A stretch of 64,000 nucleotides of DNA from WJKG01 sp964627305 (GTDB lineage Bacteria; Zixibacteria; MSB-5A5; GN15; FEB-12): the NCBI GenBank assembly GCA_964627305.1, contig CAZVHP010000004.1:1-64000 (forward strand). Reading direction: 5' to 3'. Below, one piece after another: positions 27,556 through 33,597 of this stretch. Each line of letters starts with the position of its first letter. The first letter of the stretch is position 1. The notes under the pieces are model-generated. The model did no database searches and had not been told where the DNA came from. It saw only the letters and a program-made list of their open reading frames with translations. The position numbers and the translations under genes are program-made.

Positions 27556-27866
27556 GTTTGGGCCTTTCTGTCAAAGCTCAATGATAACCCTGCGGCGGAG
27601 AAAAATCAACGCCCATAAGCCCTTTGTTGGTCTCGATTTATGGTTTAGTGAGGCTGACCGGCACGTAAGCTGGTAAGGTCACGAAGCTTATTAACTTCGC
27701 CGAGTCACGGGAAAACAACTTTTTTTGCTAAACATTCTGCAACAACTGAGGTTTTTGCTTGTAGAAGTCGATATATGATACTATATTTGATATCAATGAT
27801 CGTCAGTGCTGTCGGTTGAGGTGAAGATGGGAACATGTACGGGGCCGCTATAATGGGGCTGGTTCA
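27556..27866. other. Divergent region between DUF711 and the TAC cassette
   Basis: About 310 bases, AT-richer than the surroundings. The right half holds a plus-strand promoter and palindromes for the TAC cassette (described separately). The left half should hold any DUF711 promoter, but I see no strong match there. No open frame of note is present. Confidence 0.5.
27755..27795 (+). promoter_or_regulatory. Promoter and operator for the TAC cassette
   Basis: Two overlapping sigma-70-like readings are possible: TTGCTT with an 18-base spacer to TACTAT, or TTGTAG with a 17-base spacer to TATATT (27782-27787), the -10 form seen elsewhere in this window. The perfect eight-base palindrome TGATATCA (27788-27795) follows the -10 directly, and outer arms TGATA/TATCA enclose it. 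Toxin-antitoxin operons are usually self-repressed at such sites through the antitoxin's ribbon-helix-helix domain. Confidence 0.5.
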
Positions 27867-28184
27867 TTGCCGAACTATGACAAGCTGAAAAGAACGCTGA
27901 AAGAGTTCAGCGCTACGAAGCCGCCAGAGATCTTGGTTAAGGATCTTGAGAAGAGACTGATGAAACCGCTCAATATTGAGCGATTGCCTGATAAGAGCGG
28001 CAGTAGCGTGATTTACTATCATCCTGCCGTAGAGGAGATTAAGGAGGGTGGAATCTTTCTTGCCCATCGGATTCATGGTCGTAAACAAGAGACAATCACC
28101 AAGCACGATTTCAAGCGTTATCTGTTATATGCTGTTGAAGCTGTGATCGAATACGAAGAAAGGCACGATAGTGGCAACGAATAG
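27867..28184 (+). CDS. Putative HicA-like toxin of a TAC module
   Basis: A 105-residue basic protein, start TTG 27867, the only usable start before an in-frame stop 45 bases upstream. The C-terminal 65 residues follow the HicA double-stranded-RNA-binding-like layout: SGSSVIYYHPAV, then GGIFLAHRIHGRKQETI and FKRYLLYAVEAVIEYEE. These match the HicA blocks G-S-H-x-I-x-x-H-P, the H-G stretch, and the final helix. The usual catalytic His of G-S-H is Ser here, so activity is uncertain. The N-terminal 35 residues are extra. It overlaps the HicB-like gene by 14 bases and precedes a SecB-like chaperone, the order expected of toxin-antitoxin-chaperone operons. The HicA call rests on motif order, so moderate trust is due. 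Low GC suggests acquisition by transfer. Confidence 0.55.
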   Translation: MPNYDKLKRTLKEFSATKPPEILVKDLEKRLMKPLNIERLPDKSGSSVIYYHPAVEEIKEGGIFLAHRIHGRKQETITKHDFKRYLLYAVEAVIEYEERHDSGNE

Positions 28185-28698
28185 AGAAGTCCTCAATCAA
28201 AGTCTCTCCTGGAGGTATGACATTGTCTTCAGGAAAGAGCTAGTAAACGGCCAGCAAAGGTTTGTCGCGTATACGAGGGAGTTGGATCCAGATGTCATCT
28301 ATGGCATCGGCGAAACGCGAGAAGAAGCCGAAAAGTCCCTTAACAAGGTGAAGGAGGCAGTCTTTGAGCATTATATCCAGCGAGGAGTTGAAATTCCCCG
28401 GCCGCTTGAGGATGAGCGCTTGCCCAGCGGGAAGTTCGTCGTTCGTACTCAACCTCGAGTTCATGCGAAGCTGCTGCGAATAGCTAAACGCGATAAAGTG
28501 AGCCTAAACACGCTTGTACACACGCTTCTGGCCAATTATACGACGATGGATGAACTCGCCGGCGAGTTCGCGAGTGAAATGGCCTCACAATTGAGAGCTT
28601 CAATCCATAGGGCTGAAGATGCATGGTTTAGAAGCACACGTCACGAAATGCAGTCTTTCGCTGATCGAGGAGAGAAGATTTATGGCAAAGCTGCCTAA
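28171..28698 (+). CDS. hicB: HicB-like antitoxin with C-terminal extension
   Basis: A 175-residue HicB-family antitoxin, start GTG 28171 behind a good AAGAAAGG site. Residues 15-75 form the HicB beta-sheet domain (YGIGETREEAEKSLNKVKEA is the typical block). Residues 86-120 are a ribbon-helix-helix DNA-binding segment (SGKFVVRTQPRVHAKLLRIA, then SLNTLVHTLL). After it comes an unusual 55-residue tail rich in Ala, Glu, Phe and Trp. Tails of this kind in TAC antitoxins hold the chaperone-addiction region that a SecB-like chaperone must bind before the antitoxin is stable. The gene overlaps both neighbours, so all three are coupled. It probably represses its own promoter. Confidence 0.8.
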   Translation: MATNREVLNQSLSWRYDIVFRKELVNGQQRFVAYTRELDPDVIYGIGETREEAEKSLNKVKEAVFEHYIQRGVEIPRPLEDERLPSGKFVVRTQPRVHAKLLRIAKRDKVSLNTLVHTLLANYTTMDELAGEFASEMASQLRASIHRAEDAWFRSTRHEMQSFADRGEKIYGKAA

Positions 28699-29164
28699 CA
28701 AAGCAGAGAAGCTAGAAGCCGCGAAGCAAGTGGTTGATGCGGAGCGGTACTCACAGTACCTGCGGGGCCTTGAACTGGGAAACATCTTCCTCAAGGACGT
28801 CAAAGCTACTCTGCACTCTCATAACCTTGAAGGAAAGAAGTCCTTCAGCTTCAGCGAAGAAGTTATAGTCAATGAGCAAGGTTCCGATCACGCTGTGCTG
28901 ACGGTCAACTACACGGTGAAGGCCAAGGCTGGCCGTCGCAAAATCACCGATATAAGGGCGAAGTACTTGGTAGTGCTTCTCACTGAGCAGGAATCGCCCG
29001 AGGCGTTCTTCACATTATATGGGGAGTACAACTTGCCGCTTCAACTCTACCCCTATTTGAGGGAGTGCGTTCATTCTCTGTTTTCTAAGATGGGCTTGCC
29101 ACCGCTTGTCCTTCCCCTGCGCAAGTTCCTGGTTCCGGACAGCAAGGACACGAAGAAGGATTAG
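28682..29164 (+). CDS. SecB-like chaperone of a TAC module
   Basis: A 160-residue protein from ATG 28682, which has a GAGGAGAG ribosome site. A longer frame from 28619 lies inside hicB and is not preferred. It has the SecB fold: a beta-rich body and the conserved final block LYPYLRECVHSLFSKMGLPP (about 117-136), which corresponds to LFPYARECI in classical SecB, followed by LVLPLRKFLVP. Solitary SecB-like proteins encoded after a toxin-antitoxin pair control antitoxin folding, as in the Mycobacterium TAC system. Its start overlaps the HicB stop by 17 bases. Its stop lies seven bases from the convergent ACT gene stop. Confidence 0.82.
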   Translation: MAKLPNKAEKLEAAKQVVDAERYSQYLRGLELGNIFLKDVKATLHSHNLEGKKSFSFSEEVIVNEQGSDHAVLTVNYTVKAKAGRRKITDIRAKYLVVLLTEQESPEAFFTLYGEYNLPLQLYPYLRECVHSLFSKMGLPPLVLPLRKFLVPDSKDTKKD

Positions 29165-29171
29165 CTCCCCC

Positions 29172-29741
29172 CTATATCCGGTGCATGTAGCGGAAGATGT
29201 CCTCGTGCATCACGTACACTTTCATCCCCAGGCGCTGCTCGGTTCCCTTGAGTCGGTCCACCAGCGCCTGGAACTCCAGCGTGCAGGCGGCAATGTCCAC
29301 AATCATGATCATGCTGAAGAACTCCTGCATGATGGTCTGCGAAATGTCCTCAATGTTGCAGCTTACCTCCGCCAGGATCTCCGTGATTGATGCCACCACG
29401 CCGGGGCGGTTCTGCCCGAAGGCGGCGATAATGATCCGGACCCCCTTCGTCTGCTGGATCTGCTCATACAGCCCGCCGCGGTTCGCCATCATCTGCTGAT
29501 CCGGCGGCAGGGGCTGGTTCGACGCCACCGGGGCAGAGTCTGGCTGCTGCGTCGTCCCGGATGGCGAACTACGTGGTATCTCGCAGGTTACGCCCTGGAT
29601 GTCCGGGTTCCCCTGTTGATTCTTCATGGCATCGACCACCTGGTCGACCACCTGCCGCAAGGCCTTGGCATCGAGCCTGGCGCCGGTCCGACCGGCCACT
29701 ATCTCGGCGATTTTGCCGATTTCGAAGTCACTTAACGACAC
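29172..29741 (-). CDS. ACT-domain protein with encapsulation-like N-terminus
   Basis: A 189-residue protein, start GTG 29741 behind AAGAGGTAAG. The C-terminal 90 residues are an ACT domain of the UPF0237 type (VRIIIAAFGQNRPGVVASIT, then EFFSMIMIVDIAACTLEF and MKVYVMHEDIFRYM). This type normally partners UPF0210/DUF711. The N-terminal 42 residues contain a strongly amphipathic helix (ALRQVVDQVVDAM) joined to the ACT part by a 50-residue Pro/Ser/Gln linker. Helix plus flexible linker is how cargo enzymes are targeted into microcompartments, and the gene sits right after PduT-like shell and PduS-like genes. The natural inference is that the ACT protein is BMC cargo, binding a small molecule or regulating DUF711. 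Confidence 0.78.
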   Translation of the reverse strand: MSLSDFEIGKIAEIVAGRTGARLDAKALRQVVDQVVDAMKNQQGNPDIQGVTCEIPRSSPSGTTQQPDSAPVASNQPLPPDQQMMANRGGLYEQIQQTKGVRIIIAAFGQNRPGVVASITEILAEVSCNIEDISQTIMQEFFSMIMIVDIAACTLEFQALVDRLKGTEQRLGMKVYVMHEDIFRYMHRI

Positions 29742-29802
29742 TGGTACTTACCTCTTGCTTTAGCTCCAGACATCGCCGCGGCAGACGACACCCAGCCGGG
29801 TG

Positions 29803-30354
29803 TTAGAGGATGTCGCGCAGCAGTTCCTGGCGCGGTGAGGGGATTACCTCGGTGTTCACCAGCATGCCCGCGCGCGAGATAACATCTGTGGCCGCTGCCA
29901 CTGCCGACTGCACCGCGCCCACCGGTCCGGTCATGGTAAAGAAGGCTTTGCCGCCCAGCGCCATGGCCAGACGAATCTCAATCAGCCGCACCTCGGCGGC
30001 CTTGGCGGCCGCATCGGCGCCCTCGATCAGCGAGGCCACCGAGAATGACTCCACGATCCCCAGGGCATCAAGCTCGGTTACCTGAGTCGAGCCGGCCATG
30101 GCCGGGAAGACATCGGGATGCACATTGGGAATGATGAAGGTATCGATCACCGTCTCGCGGCCGTGATCCTCGCCCGCCGCCACGGCGTTCTTGACCGCAT
30201 CGACATCACCGGCTATCAGGTTCATATACTTGCCGGAGCAGATGGTGCGGCTGATTACCAGTTCCACCTCGGCCGCCTTGACCATGGCATCGGCAGAGCC
30301 AATGCCGCGTGCTATCGAGCTGTATTCTATCAGTCCTATCGCATTGTATTCCAT
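29803..30354 (-). CDS. pduT: PduT-like tandem BMC-domain shell protein (BMC-T)
   Basis: A 183-residue shell protein with two fused BMC domains (about 3-90 and 95-183), which forms pseudohexameric trimers. ATG 30354 has an AGGCGGAG site. A GTG at 30360 overlapping the PduS stop is an alternative. It aligns end to end with PduT: SSIARGIGSADAMVKAAEVE, then SRTICSGKYMNL and FSVASLIEGADAAAKAAEV. Cys39 lies in TICSGK, where PduT has its [4Fe-4S]-binding Cys38 in TICPGK. An Fe-S cluster in the pore is therefore likely, giving an electron path across the shell. PduS upstream is the expected redox partner. Confidence 0.93.
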   Translation of the reverse strand: MEYNAIGLIEYSSIARGIGSADAMVKAAEVELVISRTICSGKYMNLIAGDVDAVKNAVAAGEDHGRETVIDTFIIPNVHPDVFPAMAGSTQVTELDALGIVESFSVASLIEGADAAAKAAEVRLIEIRLAMALGGKAFFTMTGPVGAVQSAVAAATDVISRAGMLVNTEVIPSPRQELLRDIL

Positions 30355-30356
30355 GA

Positions 30357-31679
30357 TCACTCCGCCTGAATGGTCACACTGTGGTTGACGGCCGTTACCT
30401 TGCCGGAGATCGATGCGTGGATATTGGCGCCCAGCGCACGCTCCGGGATGAACCCGATCGGCTGGCCGACGCTGACGCGGTCGCCGATTTTCACTGCCGG
30501 TTCCGCCGGTGCGCCGAGGTGCTGCTGCAGGGGAATGACAACCTGCGAGACCTCCAGCCGATCATCGTGCCAGTCGGCGTGGACGTCATACGGCAGCAGG
30601 CCCAGCTTGCGCGTGAGCTTGTGGATGGACACCTTGCGATGTGCCTGCATGGGATGAGCCTGCAACGGTCGGTTGGGCGGTTCGTAGGGGAGGCTCTTCA
30701 GCCTGATATTGGTCTTGGATCGCACACAGGCCTGCTTGGGGTCCAGATCCTCCGGGCAGGCAAACAACGAACACAGGTTACACTCGCAGCAGTTCACGGC
30801 GTACTTGCCCCAGAAGTCATCTTTTTCACCGGCAAACCCCAGGGAGCGCATGACCTTGTGTGGTTCGATCTCGTATCCCAGCAGGTAGCGCGGGCAGAAC
30901 TCGGTGCAGTAGGTGCACTGGTCACAGGCCGACTGGCCGATCTTCTTGATCTCCGGAATGCTTTGCATCCTTCTTCGGATGAGAATGTGATCCATCGGCA
31001 GGACAATGTACCCGCCAGTGGTCTTGGTAACCGGTTGGGAGAAATCGGTCAGCAGCTTGCCCATCATGGCGCCGCCGTCGAGTGCGGCGAGCGGCTCGGT
31101 TGTGGTCGGTCCACCGGCATGCGCCAGAACCTCGCTGACCGGCGTACCGATCGGCACCTTGAGTGTCATGGGGGTATGCACTGCGCCGGCGATAGTCAGA
31201 AACTTCTCGGTCACCGGCACATCCAGCGCGGCCAGGGCGACATTCACCAGCGTTTCCACATTGCTGACCACGCAGCCGATATTGACCGGGTAACCGCCAT
31301 AGGGGATCAGCCGGCCGGTAGCCTCGTAGACCAGCACGTATTCATCGCCGGCGGGGTAGTAGTCGCCCATCTGGAATATCTCATGACGGGTACCGCCGAA
31401 CAGACGATGAAACTGCCCGATCACTTCCTGGTTCTTGGCCTTGATACCCAGTATTGAGCGCGAGGCTCCAACCGCCTCGGCGACCAGCTCCATGCCCTTT
31501 TTGACTTCCTCGCCAAAGACGCGCATCAGCTCTTTGTCCTTGAAGAGCAGCGGTTCACACTCGGCGCCATTGGCCAGTAGAATCTCAGCCTGAGTGCCGT
31601 ATTTTGCGTGGGCGGGAAATCCGGCGCCGCCGGCTCCCACCACCCCGGCTTTGCGGACCTGGTCTACAAGTGGATGCAT
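30357..31679 (-). CDS. pduS: PduS-like Fe-S flavoprotein (RnfC/SLBB family)
   Basis: A 440-residue PduS homologue. It has a GVVGAGGAGFPAHAK nucleotide-binding loop near residue 15. A GGYPVNIGCVVSNVETL block near 130 marks the flavin/SLBB region. Two [4Fe-4S] sites follow: Cys252, 255, 258 and 262 (CDQCTYCTEFC) and Cys297-308 (CCECNLCSLFAC). In the pdu system PduS reduces cobalamin, but relatives in other microcompartments pass electrons between NADH and the shell or cargo. The adjacent PduT-like shell protein with a conserved pore cysteine supports electron transfer across the shell. Nothing here makes or uses cobalamin, so a different electron acceptor is likely. Confidence 0.92.
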   Translation of the reverse strand: MHPLVDQVRKAGVVGAGGAGFPAHAKYGTQAEILLANGAECEPLLFKDKELMRVFGEEVKKGMELVAEAVGASRSILGIKAKNQEVIGQFHRLFGGTRHEIFQMGDYYPAGDEYVLVYEATGRLIPYGGYPVNIGCVVSNVETLVNVALAALDVPVTEKFLTIAGAVHTPMTLKVPIGTPVSEVLAHAGGPTTTEPLAALDGGAMMGKLLTDFSQPVTKTTGGYIVLPMDHILIRRRMQSIPEIKKIGQSACDQCTYCTEFCPRYLLGYEIEPHKVMRSLGFAGEKDDFWGKYAVNCCECNLCSLFACPEDLDPKQACVRSKTNIRLKSLPYEPPNRPLQAHPMQAHRKVSIHKLTRKLGLLPYDVHADWHDDRLEVSQVVIPLQQHLGAPAEPAVKIGDRVSVGQPIGFIPERALGANIHASISGKVTAVNHSVTIQAE

Positions 31680-31720
31680 CAGCTGTGGGTCCAGTGATCT
31701 TGAGGATCAGCGTGTCATGG

Positions 31721-31885
31721 TCATTCGTCGATCGGAATGGAGTCCGGGATACTGCTCTTGCGCCCTTCCTTCAGCTTGGCCCTGATGTCATCCTTCCAGA
31801 GGATCCATGCCACGATACCGAATACGGTCAAAACGCCCATGATAATGCCGAGGAAGTAATACCATTTCCAGTCGCTCACGTTCAT
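31721..31885 (-). CDS. Small single-pass membrane protein in BMC operon
   Basis: A 54-residue protein from ATG 31885, chosen because GGGAGGTG lies right before it. One hydrophobic helix (WYYFLGIIMGVLTVFGIVAWIL) is followed by a basic cytoplasmic-type tail (KDDIRAKLKEGRK) and an acidic end. No family is recognised. It stands between the BMC-P gene and the pduS-like gene with short gaps (16 and 41 bases), so it is cotranscribed with them. It may tether PduS or the compartment to the membrane, or help electron transfer. That is inference from position only. Confidence 0.65.
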   Translation of the reverse strand: MNVSDWKWYYFLGIIMGVLTVFGIVAWILWKDDIRAKLKEGRKSSIPDSIPIDE

Positions 31886-31901
31886 CACCTCCCAGCGATT
31901 G

Positions 31902-32222
31902 TTATTGCTTCTTGTAAGATTGCTTAGACGGTTCCAAGTCCCCGTGATAGTGTTCGGGATCGATTTCGTATTCATCAATAATCCCTATGACTGCGGCTTC
32001 GATTGTCATGTCCTCATTGCCGACCGCGATCCTTGCCGCGCGGCCGTAGGCCACCATGACTAACTCGCCCTCACCGGCGCCGAGGGTATCGGCGGCAACC
32101 ACCGTGTCCGTGTTGGGTGCCTTGTTGAGATTGTACGGTTGCACGATCAGGAACTTCATGCCTTTGGTGTTTTCGGTTTTGCGAGTGGCCCACAAGGAGC
32201 CGACAACCTTGCCAATGAACAT
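31902..32222 (-). CDS. BMC-P pentameric vertex protein (EutN/CcmL family)
   Basis: A 106-residue EutN/CcmL/PduN-family protein that caps the vertices of the icosahedral shell. The family pattern is complete: MFIGKVVGSLWATRKTE at the N-terminus, KFLIVQPY, VAADTLGAGEGELVMVAYG, and the AVIGIIDEYEI final strand. An excellent GAAGGAGG ribosome site precedes the start. Its ATG shares one base with the stop of the extended BMC-H (TAATG), so translation is coupled. The C-terminal 20 residues are extra and polar. Together with BMC-H and BMC-T it completes the minimal shell set. Confidence 0.95.
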   Translation of the reverse strand: MFIGKVVGSLWATRKTENTKGMKFLIVQPYNLNKAPNTDTVVAADTLGAGEGELVMVAYGRAARIAVGNEDMTIEAAVIGIIDEYEIDPEHYHGDLEPSKQSYKKQ

Positions 32223-32854
32223 TAGTCGCTTTCCTCCTTCAAGAAGGCGCGGATGGTTTCAAGCAATTGCTTCTTGTTGGCCCGGGATATCTCGCGACCC
32301 TGAAGCGGGAAACCCGCGAGCGTCCGGGCATAGCGGCGCAGGCCCGCTACCGACATCCGGCCCAGCTCCGGTCGAGCACCACCTTGGCTGCGGTAGCCGC
32401 GTCGCTGATTACCTGACCGGTGTGGGGCGTCGGCCAAGGTGCCCCTGCCACCGGCGCCGGAACCACTCGGCGCAGTGGGTGTACCCGATGGGGCCGCGCC
32501 CGACAGATCGGGATCGAGGTCGCCATCGTCCGGCCCCAACTGCAGCCGGGTGTCATCCGGGTGATACCTGGACACATACCGCAGGGCGGGCAGAATCGGC
32601 GCCAGAGCATCGTCGGGATTCGGTATGACCGTCACGGCCACCAGTTCGCACAGCATCTGAGCCGCTGCCGTTGCCGCCTCGACAGCCGCCTGCACCGCGC
32701 CGAGTTCACCCTCGATGCGAATCGTGAAGAAGGTGGCATCGGTCAGCTCTGCCGAGGATATGACCACCGCCGCCGCCTTGGCGGCAGCATCGGTGGCCGT
32801 GATGGCCCCGATCAGACCCTTGGTCTCGATCAAACCCAGAGCATTTCTCGGCAT
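32222..32854 (-). CDS. BMC-H shell protein with long C-terminal SAP/HeH-like extension
   Basis: A 210-residue protein from ATG 32854 (MPRNALGLIETKG). Residues 3-85 are a single BMC domain (GLIGAITATDAAAKAAAVVI, FTIRIEGELGAVQAAVEAAT). Next is a flexible stretch (about 100-160) rich in Gly, Pro, Ser, Asp and Arg. The final 45 residues (LRRYARTLAGFPLQGREISR, ANKKQLLETIRAF) look like a SAP/helix-extended-loop-helix nucleic-acid-binding motif. PduK- and EutK-like shell proteins also carry C-terminal domains, some of them nucleic-acid-binding. It is the only hexamer-type BMC protein in the window, so the facets would have to be built from it, unless others lie elsewhere in the genome. First gene of the BMC operon. 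Confidence 0.88.
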   Translation of the reverse strand: MPRNALGLIETKGLIGAITATDAAAKAAAVVISSAELTDATFFTIRIEGELGAVQAAVEAATAAAQMLCELVAVTVIPNPDDALAPILPALRYVSRYHPDDTRLQLGPDDGDLDPDLSGAAPSGTPTAPSGSGAGGRGTLADAPHRSGNQRRGYRSQGGARPELGRMSVAGLRRYARTLAGFPLQGREISRANKKQLLETIRAFLKEESD

Positions 32855-33002
32855 AGTACGCCATGATAAAGAACCACCGGTCAAAAGTAAATCGATTTGT
32901 TGCAAAGCCTTGACGTTGCTCTTCCAGATCGCATCGGGGCGCTGACAACGGCATCTGTTATAATCAACAGCCTGCGATTGGCATTGTTCAGGGAAATAGA
33001 AG

Positions 33003-33037
33003 TGGCCACCCGCAATCCCCTCAGATGCGAGTGGCCA
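33003..33037 (-). promoter_or_regulatory. Stem-loop in the 5' leader of the BMC operon
   Basis: A 12-base stem (TGGCCACCCGCA against TGCGAGTGGCCA, one mismatch) with an 11-base loop. It would lie about 60-95 bases into the transcript made from the predicted -24/-12 promoter, before the BMC-H start. It could be an attenuation or mRNA-stability element. No T-run follows, so it is not a clear terminator. Confidence 0.4.
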
Positions 33038-33106
33038 TCCACCAAAGAGAAAAGAGTAAACCAAGCACAAGCAGCGCTTTGGGAGTAAAAGTACAGTCTA
33101 TGGTAA

Positions 33107-33122
33107 AGCAACTGTCGTGCCC
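33107..33122 (-). promoter_or_regulatory. Sigma-54 (-24/-12) promoter of the BMC operon
   Basis: On the minus strand the sequence reads GGGCACG, four bases, TTGCT. The consensus is TGGCACG-N4-TTGCW; only the first base differs. The critical GG and GC are exactly ten bases apart. Transcription would start near 33096, giving a leader of about 240 bases to BMC-H. The adjacent gene encodes a sigma-54 activator with GAFTGA, and rpoN lies later in the window. Confidence 0.65.
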
Positions 33123-33160
33123 TCAGACAGCAGATTGCCGTGCAGCGCCCGATTGCCTCG

Positions 33161-33179
33161 CTATCGCACTGTGCGATAG
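33161..33179. promoter_or_regulatory. 19-base palindrome upstream of the -24/-12 promoter
   Basis: CTATCGCAC-T-GTGCGATAG is a perfect inverted repeat with nine-base arms, about 40-60 bases upstream of the sigma-54 promoter. It could be an upstream activator site for the neighbouring enhancer-binding protein. Confidence 0.45.
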
Positions 33180-33249
33180 TCCCTTAGCCTAAGGCGTCGG
33201 CCACGGGATCAGTCCGGGTTTGTATTCGCATTCGTATGGCTGTACGAGT

Positions 33250-33265
33250 CAGACAGCAATGTCTG
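33250..33265. promoter_or_regulatory. 16-base palindrome, second possible activator site
   Basis: CAGACA-GCAA-TGTCTG has perfect six-base arms and lies about 130 bases upstream of the sigma-54 promoter. A half-match, CAGACAGCA, occurs at 33124-33132 next to the promoter. The spacing suits an enhancer-like activator site. Confidence 0.4.
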
Positions 33266-33376
33266 AGTGTAAGGCGCGCCGTCACAAGTAGTTAGCAGGA
33301 CTGTCGCAGAACTGTCGCGGCTCGTATGCGCTCACGAACCATTCCTCCGGGCCGTCGATCAGCTTCCAGGATAACG

Positions 33377-33426
33377 ACAAGGGCACCTTCCGCGAGGTCT
33401 CATGGTTCGCGAAAGGTGCCCGTTGT
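33377..33426. promoter_or_regulatory. Long hairpin after the sigma-54 activator gene
   Basis: GGGCACCTTCCGCGA (33381-33395) pairs with TCGCGAAAGGTGCCC (33407-33421) with a single mismatch, and flanking ACAA/TTGT extends it further. It lies downstream of the activator gene and may act as a transcription barrier or 3' end for that gene. No T-run follows on either strand. Confidence 0.4.
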
Positions 33427-33483
33427 AATCAAGGAGCGGGCGCCTGTCTGTCGACTTCTCAGACTTACGACGCAGCGGTGCAA

Positions 33484-33597
33484 CAGCCCACGAGGGTGGG
33501 TTCAGCCCACGAGGGTGGGTTCAGCCCACAAGGGTGGGTTCAGCCCACAAGGGTGGGTTCAGCCCACAAGGGTGGGTTCAGCCCACAAGGGTGGGTC
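33484..33597. repeat. Six-copy 19-base tandem repeat
   Basis: Unit CAGCCCACRAGGGTGGGTT repeats six times without gaps. Two copies carry CGAGG and four carry CAAGG, and the last base of the final copy differs. Each unit holds two short inverted repeats (CCCAC with GTGGG), so the array can form several hairpins. The TGA stop of the sigma-54 activator overlaps the last unit. No spacers occur, so this is not a CRISPR array. Confidence 0.9.

Larger units (their letters stand above)
32855..33595. other. Regulatory region before the BMC operon
   Basis: About 740 bases between the sigma-54 activator gene and the first BMC gene, with no convincing protein-coding frame. It contains a -24/-12 promoter, several palindromes and two long hairpins, and a six-copy 19-base tandem repeat at its right end, all listed separately. 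Confidence 0.7.

Noticed and set aside
28619..28681. Longer N-terminus for the SecB-like protein
   Set aside because: It lies inside hicB, and the ribosome site GAGGAGAG points to ATG 28682; the shorter form has normal SecB length.
33484..33597. CRISPR array
   Set aside because: Units are directly adjacent with no spacers, and no cas genes are nearby.
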